Shown here in pieces: positions 1 through 6,459 of a DNA stretch of 8,600 nucleotides. Numbering within the stretch: position 1 is the stretch's first letter; each line of letters begins with the position of its first letter. Position numbers and translations under genes: made by a program. Source of the DNA: Actinomycetes bacterium (GTDB taxonomy: Bacteria > Actinomycetota > Thermoleophilia > RBG-16-64-13); NCBI GenBank assembly GCA_021815245.1, contig JAKAHF010000058.1, positions 1 to 8,600 of the forward strand, written 5' to 3'. The notes below the pieces were generated by a model. It made no database searches. It was not told the DNA's origin and saw only the letters and a program-made list of their open reading frames with translations.

Positions 1-1351
1 CCGATAGCTCCTCGCCGACGGCCCTATCCATCAGGTCGCTGAACACCCACTTGAGGATCGGCTGCGCGGCCACGCCGATGTTGTTTCGGGCGGCCCGCAA
101 GATGTCGGCCGGGCTGATGAAGTCACCATGGATGACGTAGTGGCGCAGTTCGCGAGCATCCAGACGCTGCGCTTCGATGAATCCGTCGATGCAGACTTCG
201 ACCGCCTTGCCTCCGACCGCGTGCACTCCGCACTGAAAGCCATGCCGGTGAGCGAGGACGATCTGTTGCACCAACTCGTCGCGCCGTTCGGCGTCCGAGC
301 CGCCGGGCATGACCAGGCTGCCCTTGCCCCCATCGGGATACTCGCTGTGCATCCACGCGGTCTTGGCGTTGGGGATGCCGTCGGCGAAGAGCTTGATGCC
401 GCCGACCTTCAACCATTCGTTGCCAAAGCCCGAGTGAAAACCCAGTCGCGGCATCACGTGGGCAAGATCCTCGTACGAGAGCCCACCCGCTTCGCCCAGG
501 AGCCAAAGGATGTTGACGCGGCAGGTGAGGGCGCCTTCGTTGAGTAGATCGTTGTAGATGCTCACGCACTCGGGCCCCAGCAGTCCGCCTTCGATGTTGG
601 CGCCTCCCGGGCCCATGGCCGGGTCGGTGACGCTCGTTATGCCCCGTTCGTTGACCCGGCGCATCATCTCGAGAATCGCCTGCCGCTTCTCGCCGGGCGT
701 CAAAGGCGGCACTACCCGCTGCAGCAGACTGTGGGCGGCCATCTCGCGCAACAGGCCGGTCGGCTCGCCGGTCTCCGGCGACTTGACGATCTCGGAACCC
801 GGAGGCGAAAACGTATCGCGCGTGATGCCGGCAAGCCTGAGAGCCAGGCTGTTCGCAACGATCTCGTGCTGTGTGAAGGCGACAAGGTAGGCCGGGTTCT
901 CGGGGCTCGCTTGGTCGAGATCCCAGCGGGTGAGCCGGCGCGACGGGTCGGCCAGGCATTCCGCGAGATAGCCTTCGTCCCAGCCCATGCCCCTGATCCA
1001 CTCACCGGGTTTCAACTCGGCCGCCCGGTCGCGTACGGCTTCCTGGATATCGCCGATCGACTTGACGGCGGGAAACCCGACGTCGAGCGTGAGGGGCGGG
1101 CGGCTGCCGCCGTAGGCGGCCGTGTGGAGGTGGCTGTCGTTGATGCCGGGGAGCACCGTCGCGCCACCCAGGCCTACCACCTCGGTCGATGTGCCCGCCA
1201 AACTGCGAATCTGCCGGTCGTCGCCGACCGCGACGATCCTCTCCCGCTTGATGGCCATCGCGCTGGCGACAGTTCCGGTGGCGTCGAGCGTCACGATGTT
1301 GCCGTCGACGTAGATCAGGTCGGGCGAGCAGTCACTCATGCAGAAACTCAT
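1..1351 (-). CDS. Amidohydrolase family protein (YtcJ-like, amidohydrolase_3), C-terminus cut by window edge
   Basis: This is a metal-dependent hydrolase that probably opens an amide or related C-N bond in a small molecule in the cytoplasm; the substrate cannot be read from the sequence. The reading frame is continuous for 450 codons from 1351 to the left edge. The N-terminal beta-sandwich strand is followed by TVLPGINDSHLHT, with the metal-binding HxH at residues 74 and 76. Downstream are GGIKLFADG, where the Lys is in the place of the metal-bridging lysine of the family, a later His in CGVHAVGGKA, and another His in HYVIHGD. The usual family motif reads HAIGD, so the Gly for Asp change is noted. 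The full protein is normally about 530-560 residues, so roughly the last 90 lie outside. Two in-frame ATGs exist (1351 and 1339). Neither has a good Shine-Dalgarno; 1351 is chosen because it lies closer to the promoter-like sequence. The gene is 96 bp downstream of the large regulator on the same strand. The family call is firm; the substrate is unknown. Confidence 0.9.
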   Translation of the reverse strand, partial: MSFCMSDCSPDLIYVDGNIVTLDATGTVASAMAIKRERIVAVGDDRQIRSLAGTSTEVVGLGGATVLPGINDSHLHTAAYGGSRPPLTLDVGFPAVKSIGDIQEAVRDRAAELKPGEWIRGMGWDEGYLAECLADPSRRLTRWDLDQASPENPAYLVAFTQHEIVANSLALRLAGITRDTFSPPGSEIVKSPETGEPTGLLREMAAHSLLQRVVPPLTPGEKRQAILEMMRRVNERGITSVTDPAMGPGGANIEGGLLGPECVSIYNDLLNEGALTCRVNILWLLGEAGGLSYEDLAHVMPRLGFHSGFGNEWLKVGGIKLFADGIPNAKTAWMHSEYPDGGKGSLVMPGGSDAERRDELVQQIVLAHRHGFQCGVHAVGGKAVEVCIDGFIEAQRLDARELRHYVIHGDFISPADILRAARNNIGVAAQPILKWVFSDLMDRAVGEELS

Positions 1352-1364
1352 TTCTTACTTGAGG

Positions 1365-1405
1365 TTGACATTCCGGAGATTAAACTAACCACTACGGCGT
1401 GTCAA
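1365..1405. repeat. Imperfect inverted repeat across the amidohydrolase promoter
   Basis: The left arm 1365-1378 (ttgacattccggag) and the reverse complement of the right arm 1392-1405 (ttgacacgccgtag) agree at 11 of 14 positions, including a shared TTGACA. The 13 bases between the arms show no symmetry. The right arm contains the promoter -35 box, so binding of a dimeric regulator here would affect the amidohydrolase. The neighbouring MerR-TetR-TetR protein is the obvious candidate, by inference only. Confidence 0.35.
1377..1405 (-). promoter_or_regulatory. Candidate promoter of the amidohydrolase gene
   Basis: Read on the minus strand, a perfect TTGACA (1400-1405) is followed 17 bp later by TAATCT (1377-1382), or 15 bp later by the better hexamer TTTAAT (1379-1384). 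Either would start transcription about 20 bases before the ATG at 1351. The amidohydrolase can therefore have its own promoter and need not depend on read-through from the regulator gene. This is a match by eye and no start site has been mapped. Confidence 0.4.
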
Positions 1406-1447
1406 GCGATCGGTGGGTTGAAGGGGTAGCGCGAGATCGAGTCGGGC

Positions 1448-3088
1448 CTAGTCGGCGAACGCGGGAGTCACGTCATCCTCGCGGGCGGCGGCCTCACGGA
1501 TCGCCGCGTCGTAGCGGTCGAGGTGGGAGCTCGCGTCGATCTCGCCGGCCATCGCCGCCTGGATGGTCAGACACAGCCAGAGATGCGTCCGCAGCAGCTC
1601 ATATCGCGCAAATGCGTCGTCCCACGTGGAGCGCACGTAGGTGTTGTCAAAGGCGCCGATCAGGCTGTAGGCGATCAACTCGTCGGGCACCGGAGCCTCG
1701 AACCCCGACGGGCGCATCGACGCGATATCGCGGGCCATGTGGTCGACCGGGATCGACCAAGCCCGCTTCGCAACCGAACGCAGGTTCTCGTCGGTTCCCT
1801 GGCCCTCCGACCGAACGACGGCCGACATCTCGGCGCCGAGCACCTGCGAACGCAGATTCCCGCCTAGATACACAAGAAGTCTCTCGCTCGGATCAGAGAT
1901 GGTCGCCACCACGGGGTCGACGAGAGTCGCGTTCCAGCGCAGAAACGCGCCGAAACAGTCAACCAGCAGGCGCCGCTTGCTGGGAAAATGAGCGTAGAAG
2001 GTCTGGGGCGCGAGACCCGCCTCTCGAGTGATCGCCGAGACGTGGGTTCTTTCGTATCCGTTGGTCGCGAATTCCTTGGTCGCTGTCTTGAGGACCGCGC
2101 GACGGTATTGATCGTGGTCGTCGGGCTCGAAATCGGAGAGCGAGAGTGTCTGAGCGGCGATCTGGCGCACCCGAGTTTCGTAGCCGCTCATGCGAGAAGC
2201 TATGTCGACCGCGCCGCTGAGAGCGCCTTGGACGGCCAGATAGAGCCACAGATGGGTGCGAAGGAGGTCTTCGCGCGCATATGCCTGGTCCCACATCGAG
2301 CGCAGGTAGGTGCTATCGAACGCACCAACCAAGCTGAAAGCCACAAGCTCATCGGGCACCACTGATGCCAAGCCCGTTCCACGCATCGCCCCGAGATCGC
2401 GCACTATGGGCGCGACGACCTTCTGCCACACTCGCTTGGCGGCTACCCGAAGCTCACCTCGCCCATCGACCTCCTCAGAACGGACGAGCGCCAGCACCTC
2501 CGCACCCAGACCTTGTGAACGGAGGTTGCCGCTCAGGGAGAGGAGTAGCCGTTCGCCGGCATCGTCAACCTGAGCGAGCAGAGGTTTCTGCACGGCGTTG
2601 TTCCAGTCAACGAACGCGTCGAAGCATTCGATGAGCACTCGGGCCTTGCCTGAGAACCGGGAGTAGAAGGCGTGCGGCGTGACCTCTGCTTTCTGGATGA
2701 TCGCCGCAACCTGGGACCGCTCATAGCCATGAGCGCCGAACTCCTTGGCTGCCGCCCGGAGTATGGCCCGGCGCGTGCGGTCGCGTTCCTTCACCTCCAG
2801 GTCGGACACCTCGGAGAGCGCCTCGTCCACTGAGGGTTGGAGCTCGGTCCTGATCTCGGCAAGTGAATAGCCGGCCAGCTTCAGATCGCCGATGCGTTTG
2901 AGAAGCCGGGCGTGGTGCACGGTGTAGAGGCAGCGGCCGCTCGGGGTCCTCACCGGCTGCGGCAGCAGATTCTCGCGCACGTAGTAGTCCACGGTGCTAC
3001 GCGCAACGCCCGCAGCCTTTGCGAGGGCAGAGATTGTCAGCGCCTGTTCTGCCAAGTCCTCCCCAACCCGAACCTTCGGGACGCACAA
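1448..3088 (-). CDS. Triple-domain transcriptional regulator: MerR-type HTH fused to two tandem TetR modules
   Basis: This is a predicted cytoplasmic DNA-binding regulator of 546 residues, far longer than a TetR protein (about 200). Residues 17-83 form a MerR-type winged helix (LTISALAKAAGVARSTVDYY, then LLPQP, LYT and SLAEIRTEL). Residues 104-152 are a TetR N-terminal HTH with the signature FYSRFSGKARVL, followed by an all-helical ligand/dimer domain to about 313. Residues 327-375 are a second TetR HTH (FYAHFPSKRRLL) with its own helical domain to about 536. The two TetR modules align without gaps at an offset of 223 residues, about half identical (30 of 63 over the HTH region), so they arose by internal duplication. 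The start is uncertain: no ATG or GTG is available, only TTG at 3088 (no Shine-Dalgarno) or TTG at 3055 (preceded by GGGGAGG but only 2 nt away). The targets probably include the downstream amidohydrolase and itself; ligand unknown. Confidence 0.93.
   Translation of the reverse strand: MCVPKVRVGEDLAEQALTISALAKAAGVARSTVDYYVRENLLPQPVRTPSGRCLYTVHHARLLKRIGDLKLAGYSLAEIRTELQPSVDEALSEVSDLEVKERDRTRRAILRAAAKEFGAHGYERSQVAAIIQKAEVTPHAFYSRFSGKARVLIECFDAFVDWNNAVQKPLLAQVDDAGERLLLSLSGNLRSQGLGAEVLALVRSEEVDGRGELRVAAKRVWQKVVAPIVRDLGAMRGTGLASVVPDELVAFSLVGAFDSTYLRSMWDQAYAREDLLRTHLWLYLAVQGALSGAVDIASRMSGYETRVRQIAAQTLSLSDFEPDDHDQYRRAVLKTATKEFATNGYERTHVSAITREAGLAPQTFYAHFPSKRRLLVDCFGAFLRWNATLVDPVVATISDPSERLLVYLGGNLRSQVLGAEMSAVVRSEGQGTDENLRSVAKRAWSIPVDHMARDIASMRPSGFEAPVPDELIAYSLIGAFDNTYVRSTWDDAFARYELLRTHLWLCLTIQAAMAGEIDASSHLDRYDAAIREAAAREDDVTPAFAD
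3067..3080. repeat. Short inverted repeat at the start of the large regulator gene
   Basis: The sequence cccgaa-cc-ttcggg has perfect 6-bp arms around two bases. It lies between the two possible TTG starts (3088 and 3055) and directly upstream of the GGGGAGG element. If translation starts at 3055 it would be an untranslated operator or mRNA hairpin next to the ribosome site; if it starts at 3088 it is coding. Its function is unknown. Confidence 0.3.
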
Positions 3089-3106
3089 CGTGGATGGACA
3101 TCGTGG

Positions 3107-3123
3107 GACCGCGACAAGCGGTC
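3107..3123. promoter_or_regulatory. Candidate operator (palindrome) upstream of the MerR-TetR-TetR gene
   Basis: gaccgc-gacaa-gcggtc is a perfect 6-bp inverted repeat with a 5-bp centre. It lies between the possible promoter at 3132-3161 and the gene start, close to the expected transcription start, a usual place for autorepression. It shares the string CGACAA...GGTC with the palindrome in front of livH, suggesting related regulators recognise related sites. This is inference from sequence only. Confidence 0.4.
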
Positions 3124-3131
3124 AGTCAAGA

Positions 3132-3161
3132 ATGGTACGTCAGCGTAGCGCCCTTGAGCAA
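3132..3161 (-). promoter_or_regulatory. Weak candidate promoter of the MerR-TetR-TetR gene
   Basis: On the minus strand TTGCTC (3156-3161) is followed 18 bp later by TACCAT (3132-3137), each 4 of 6 to the sigma-70 consensus. It would start transcription near 3125, next to the palindrome at 3107-3123. The rest of the 150-bp gap up to 3238 shows no gene; it holds only the 3' flank of the DUF4125 gene. Confidence 0.25.
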
Positions 3162-3238
3162 CCGCACAACCGTTGCGAGCCGCATCGCGGGCAACGCCCA
3201 TCCTCGCTTCGTCAGCCGCGCGCCTCCCGGCTCGCGCG

Positions 3239-3877
3239 CTAGCCGCGAGCTTCCTCGACCCGCGCCCGCTGCACCTCTTCGGCCCGCTCGATCGACTTGT
3301 ACCCGTAGCGCTCCACAGTGTGCTGCAGCACCGTCAGCGCCGGGTTCTCACCGGCGGCCGCCATCATCTGGTAGTGCTGCTCGAGCAGGCCCAGGGTCCG
3401 GACGCTGTAGGTCGCCAGCTCGCCCCGGTTGTAACTCTCAAACGAAGTGATGTACTTGTTGTCGCCCGTCGACCTGATGGGGCGTCCCTGGCCGGCCATG
3501 TACGGGTACTTGGCCGCCAGCTCCTCCTGCCACTCGACCAGCTTGCGGGTGAGCCGCTCGACCAGGTCTTCGGCCTCGGGTTCGAGCCGCGGCAACTGCG
3601 CCTCGATGCGCCTGAACTCGCACGGCGACGTGTACTGCATCATGCGCGCGTATTTCTCGGTCATCAGGTTGCGGTCGCGCTCCTCGGCCGTATGCAGGTC
3701 GGCCAGGTAGCTCGTGGCCACATCGTCGGTCCACGACTTGATCTGGCTCGAACGCATGACCTCGAACGTCTTGGGATTCTGCTGGCACGACACCGGACCG
3801 TCCATGCTCTGCACGTTCGAGAACATCTTCCACTCGAGCTGCACGATCTCGTCGACAAGGTTCTGAGCCACGGGCAT
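3239..3877 (-). CDS. DUF4125 family protein
   Basis: A 212-residue soluble protein that I recognise as DUF4125, a family without known function. It has no signal peptide or membrane segment. The N-terminal part has LVDEIVQLEWKMF (7-19), then a conserved-looking block with a single Cys (SCQQNPKTFEVMRSSQ, 30-45). NLMTEKYARMMQYTSP lies at 70-85 and GRPIRSTGDNKYITSFESY at 131-149, and the charged C-terminal helix is coiled-coil-like. The start is set at ATG 3877 because GGAGG lies 5 nt before it; the frame also opens at a GTG 12 bases earlier, but that codon is part of this ribosome site. It is the last gene of the operon, 11 bp after the stop of the DUF4037 gene, and is presumably translated in step with it. 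A partner role to the nucleotidyltransferase-like protein is inferred from this pairing. Confidence 0.85.
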   Translation of the reverse strand: MPVAQNLVDEIVQLEWKMFSNVQSMDGPVSCQQNPKTFEVMRSSQIKSWTDDVATSYLADLHTAEERDRNLMTEKYARMMQYTSPCEFRRIEAQLPRLEPEAEDLVERLTRKLVEWQEELAAKYPYMAGQGRPIRSTGDNKYITSFESYNRGELATYSVRTLGLLEQHYQMMAAAGENPALTVLQHTVERYGYKSIERAEEVQRARVEEARG

Positions 3878-3882
3878 GGTTG

Positions 3883-3887
3883 CCTCC
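3883..3887 (-). promoter_or_regulatory. Shine-Dalgarno fixing the DUF4125 start
   Basis: A perfect GGAGG (minus strand) sits 5 nt before ATG 3877 and just after the TAG stop of the preceding gene (3889-3891). It rules out the upstream GTG at 3889 as the main start, because that GTG would overlap the ribosome site. Confidence 0.75.
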
Positions 3888-3888
3888 A

Positions 3889-4830
3889 CTATTCGAGCAT
3901 TACTGGCATGCTACGCAACGCCTCATTCTCGATGCGATGTTGCACCGAGTAGGCGTGATCGAGCAAGAAATCGCTCGGTGAGTCGGTCAGGCCTTGAAGC
4001 CTGAGACGCCCGATCAGGAGCGCGCTGATCTCTTCGATGACGTGTGCTTGGCCGGCCAACGCTTCGGGTGCCGACTGCCCCGGCTGACCGCACAAGCGGT
4101 CGAGTAGCTTGTGCAGTTCGCGGCCCAAGACCGGGAGGCCTGTGAGTCCGCGGTGCATCCACTTGTAGAAGGGCCGATAGGTCTTGTTGAGAAGGTAGGC
4201 GGCCGAGGTCACGGCTTCGATGAACTGGCTGAGACCGACCTGCGCCGCCACCAACTCGCCCCGGTCAACCGAGCGCTTGAAGTTGTACTGGCCGGCTTGC
4301 CCGGCGGTGAAACACCGCGCCGCGAGCTTCTTGAGCTGTACGTCGCGCGGATAGAACGCGAGCAATCCTTCTCGAAACGCCGTGAACTCCCCAACGGGGT
4401 CTGTGAACACCTTGCCGTTGGTCGCCGTCGCGAGGAAGGTCTCGGGCAACGCCCGCCACTCAGCCAGCGTTGCCGGCACGTGATCGAAACGCACGAAGCG
4501 CCGGTAGAAGTCGTTGATCTCGAAGACTCCCGTGCGCTTTTGGGTGCCCGTATCGCGCCGCGGGCCGAAGCCGGCATGAGTCTTGGGTAGCGCGTCGTAG
4601 GCCGCCTGCAGCTTGGCGCCCAAGCGCTCGAAGTCGGCGGCGGTCAGCCAGATGCAGAAGCCCGGGCCCCAATCATGGTCACGAGAGATCTCGTCGTCGA
4701 AGCCGAAGCATTCGGAGCCTTCGCCCACCAGACCCGCGGCGATGTGGTTCAGGTCGGCCCAGCACTCGTCGGCCAGCATCAGACGGCCGACCTCTTCGTA
4801 GTAGCGTTCGGCGAGTTCGAGGCCTTTCAT
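3889..4830 (-). CDS. DUF4037 domain protein with nucleotidyltransferase-like motifs
   Basis: A 313-residue soluble protein I recognise as DUF4037. The N-terminal half looks like a nucleotidyltransferase fold: GS at 38-39 in GLVGEGSECFGF, followed by an acidic D-x-D in SRDHDWGP (Asp51, Asp53), in the order of the GS...DxD metal site of the Pol-beta/kanamycin nucleotidyltransferase superfamily. The middle has NGKVFTDPVGEF (138-149). The C-terminal half is helical, with ARCFTAGQAGQYNFKR (171-186) and YRPFYKWMHRGLTGLPVLG (218-236). It may transfer a nucleotide to a protein, RNA or small molecule; the substrate is unknown and activity is unproven. Two ATGs are in frame; 4830 is preferred because GGAG lies 6 nt before it, whereas 4836 abuts that motif. 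It is downstream of the TPR gene by 45 bp and upstream of DUF4125 by 11 bp. Confidence 0.87.
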   Translation of the reverse strand: MKGLELAERYYEEVGRLMLADECWADLNHIAAGLVGEGSECFGFDDEISRDHDWGPGFCIWLTAADFERLGAKLQAAYDALPKTHAGFGPRRDTGTQKRTGVFEINDFYRRFVRFDHVPATLAEWRALPETFLATATNGKVFTDPVGEFTAFREGLLAFYPRDVQLKKLAARCFTAGQAGQYNFKRSVDRGELVAAQVGLSQFIEAVTSAAYLLNKTYRPFYKWMHRGLTGLPVLGRELHKLLDRLCGQPGQSAPEALAGQAHVIEEISALLIGRLRLQGLTDSPSDFLLDHAYSVQHRIENEALRSMPVMLE

Positions 4831-4836
4831 GATCAT

Positions 4837-4843
4837 CTCCCCC
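4837..4843 (-). promoter_or_regulatory. Shine-Dalgarno deciding the DUF4037 start
   Basis: GGGGGAG on the minus strand abuts ATG 4836 but is 6 nt from ATG 4830, a normal distance. This favours 4830 and drops the first two residues of the longer form. Confidence 0.6.
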
Positions 4844-4875
4844 TGATGTCGTACAGCCCGAACTTGCGGCGATTC

Positions 4876-5727
4876 TCACTTCGCGTCGTCGTCGCGGTCG
4901 CCCTCAGTCGTCTCGGCGAGCTTCTCGCGGGTGCGCGCCAGGTTCTTGCCGGTTCTCGCGTAGTCGGGATGGTCGGTGCCCAGTACTCGCTCGATCATGG
5001 CCAGGGCCTCGGCGAAGTACGTCTCGGCTTCGCGGTAATCGCCGGCCATGTAGCTCGCGGCGGCAAGGTTGTTGAGACCGGTGAGGTAGGGCACCGTGTC
5101 TTTGCCGACGGTCTGCGCGTACAGCTCGAGGGTCTCGGCCAGATAGCGCTCGGCGTCCTTGTGCTGCCCGGTCGCCATGGCCACCGAAGCCAGGTTGTTG
5201 AGCGTGGTCGCGTAGGCGGTGTTGCGCTTGCCGCTCTTCTGGAGCACGGCCAGCGCCTGCTCGTGGAGGGCGCGGGCGTCATCGTAACGCTTGAGGTCCT
5301 GGTAGACGAGTCCCAAGTTGTTGAGCACGCTCAGATAGACGAAATGCTCGACGCCGACCGTCTGCTCGTAGATACCCATGGACTCCCCGAACAGGGCCTG
5401 TGCCTTCTCGAACTCGCCCATGAGCCGGTAGGTGCCGGCCAGGTTGTTGATGCAGGTGGCGTAGTCGGCGTTGGCCTCGGTGCCGCGCACTCGGCCTTCG
5501 ATGCCGGCGGCCTCGAGGAAGGCCTCCTCCGACTCGTCGAGCCGCTTCAGTGCCCGCAGCAGCGAGCCTAGCTCGTTGAGGGCGGCCACGTAGAGGGCCG
5601 ACTCGGTGCCGAACTCCTCGCCGGTGGCGCCGGCCAGTTCGCGCTGCAACGGCACGATGTCGGGCAGGCGGTGCTGCGCTTCGAGGGCGGCGATGCGGGT
5701 CTTCAGGTCGTCGAGTCTGTCACTCAT
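4876..5727 (-). CDS. Tetratricopeptide repeat protein (kinesin-light-chain type)
   Basis: A 283-residue all-helical cytoplasmic scaffold. After an N-terminal charged helical stretch (1-40) come five 41-43-residue TPR units starting at Tyr46, Tyr89, Tyr131, Tyr172 and Tyr214, and a capping helix from Tyr256. Each carries the kinesin-light-chain pattern Y-x-x-x-L-N-N-L-A with a later E/D-A-E...Y-x-x-A block. The last unit ends in LGTDHPDYA, typical of TPR_12 repeats. There is no NB-ARC, protease or other effector domain. Such proteins usually hold partner proteins, so it may link the PIN toxin or the NTase-like and DUF4125 proteins; this is inferred from operon position. The ATG at 5727 overlaps the end of the PIN gene by 8 bp (atgagtga), which suggests translational coupling, and GGAG lies 4 nt upstream. 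The C-terminus is acidic (GDRDDDAK). Confidence 0.93.
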   Translation of the reverse strand: MSDRLDDLKTRIAALEAQHRLPDIVPLQRELAGATGEEFGTESALYVAALNELGSLLRALKRLDESEEAFLEAAGIEGRVRGTEANADYATCINNLAGTYRLMGEFEKAQALFGESMGIYEQTVGVEHFVYLSVLNNLGLVYQDLKRYDDARALHEQALAVLQKSGKRNTAYATTLNNLASVAMATGQHKDAERYLAETLELYAQTVGKDTVPYLTGLNNLAAASYMAGDYREAETYFAEALAMIERVLGTDHPDYARTGKNLARTREKLAETTEGDRDDDAK

Positions 5728-6178
5728 GCGTCTCCGATCTTGCGCCGTGAATAGAGTCGCTTATGCCTTCCACCCACGTAACACCGAGCGCTCGGGAGGC
5801 GTTGACAAGCCGCTCATCGGCCGTGAGAAGGCCGCAGCCCATCTGCTCGGCCAGCGCGAGATACTGTGCATCGTACGCTTTCCCCTGCCGCAGCCTGGCG
5901 GCCCACGCGAGAGCCGACTCATGCAAAGACCAAGCCGGCGCGATGGGTCTAATGGCTAGGTGTTCGATCGAATCCAAACACGCACGCGCATCGGCCTCGT
6001 CGAGAACGCCCCGGGCAACGGCGCGGTGCAGGGCGGAGCAGACCTCGTATTCCATCAGCGCAGGAGCATACACTTCCTCCCGCGTCTCTTTGAGAGCGCG
6101 CATCTTCTCAACCGCCCGGCGAGAATAGGGGGCTGGTAGGAAGAGACCGACAATGACGTTGGCATCGACGACGATCAT
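5720..6178 (-). CDS. vapC: PIN-domain ribonuclease toxin (VapC-like)
   Basis: A 152-residue PIN-domain protein. VapC toxins are Mg-dependent RNases that cleave tRNA or rRNA. The four acidic residues expected for the metal site are all present: Asp5 in IVVDANVIVG, Glu43 in LMEYEVCSAL, Asp103 in KAYDAQYLALAE and Asp121 in LLTADERLV. The length and the C-terminal strand (LGVTWVEG) are standard, so the enzyme looks intact. The start ATG overlaps the antitoxin stop by 4 bp (ATGA), the usual arrangement for a toxin-antitoxin pair. At the other end its stop lies inside the first codons of the TPR gene (8-bp overlap), which ties it to the downstream genes. The gene symbol is given by family only. Confidence 0.92.
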   Translation of the reverse strand: MIVVDANVIVGLFLPAPYSRRAVEKMRALKETREEVYAPALMEYEVCSALHRAVARGVLDEADARACLDSIEHLAIRPIAPAWSLHESALAWAARLRQGKAYDAQYLALAEQMGCGLLTADERLVNASRALGVTWVEGISDSIHGARSETHE

Positions 6179-6453
6179 GGAAACAGCTCCTCGTCCCGTT
6201 CCGATCTGATCTCGTCCAAGAAGTTCGTGGGCAGGATGCCGTGCTTGGCCTCTATCTCGCGCCGACGCTCGTCCATGGCGTCGAGCGCGGCCAGGGCGCG
6301 CCGCAACGAATCCTCTCCGGAGGTTCGTTCGAGGTATTCGGCGGTGATCTGACGCATGAGTTCGGAGATGCTGCGGCCCGACTCACGGGCCCGCCTTTCC
6401 AGTTGCCGGTGCTGGTCTTCCTCGAGGAGTATCTGCGCACGGTGAAGAGTCAT
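6175..6453 (-). CDS. vapB: Ribbon-helix-helix antitoxin (VapB-like)
   Basis: A 92-residue protein with an N-terminal ribbon-helix-helix fold: strand THRAQILLEE-like (2-12), helix DQHRQLERRARESG, then SISELMRQITAEYLE (29-43). The rest is a charged helical tail (44-92) that would wrap the toxin. It should bind its own promoter and neutralise the PIN protein encoded next, with a 4-bp overlap. ATG 6453 has no good Shine-Dalgarno; the promoter-like hexamers lie so close that the mRNA may be leaderless. It is the first gene of the five-gene unit running to 3239. Confidence 0.9.
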   Translation of the reverse strand: MTLHRAQILLEEDQHRQLERRARESGRSISELMRQITAEYLERTSGEDSLRRALAALDAMDERRREIEAKHGILPTNFLDEIRSERDEELFP

Positions 6454-6459
6454 GCAACT

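Noticed and set aside
1365..1370. Plus-strand TTGACA as a promoter reading toward the regulator gene
   Set aside because: No -10 hexamer at a usable distance and no plus-strand gene downstream; it is better explained as the left arm of the inverted repeat.
123..1429. Long open frames on both strands over the amidohydrolase (minus 123-1001, plus 731-1429)
   Set aside because: The frame translated from 1351 leftwards gives a continuous amidohydrolase with metal-binding motifs; the others are Arg/Pro/Ala-rich shadows.
3214..3232. Inverted repeat agccg...cggct after the DUF4125 stop as a terminator
   Set aside because: Five-bp arms, a 9-base loop and no U-run; expected by chance in DNA this rich in G and C.
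3878..3889. GTG start at 3889 for the DUF4125 protein
   Set aside because: The GTG overlaps the GGAGG that serves ATG 3877, and would add only four residues.
3173..3952. 259-codon open frame on the plus strand, antisense to the DUF4125 gene
   Set aside because: The DUF4125 gene on the other strand has clear family sequence and a perfect ribosome site; this frame shows only low-complexity residues.
4675..5571. 298-codon open frame on the plus strand, antisense to the DUF4037 and TPR genes
   Set aside because: It mirrors two well-supported genes, has no recognisable domain, and is explained by high GC leaving few stops in opposite frames.
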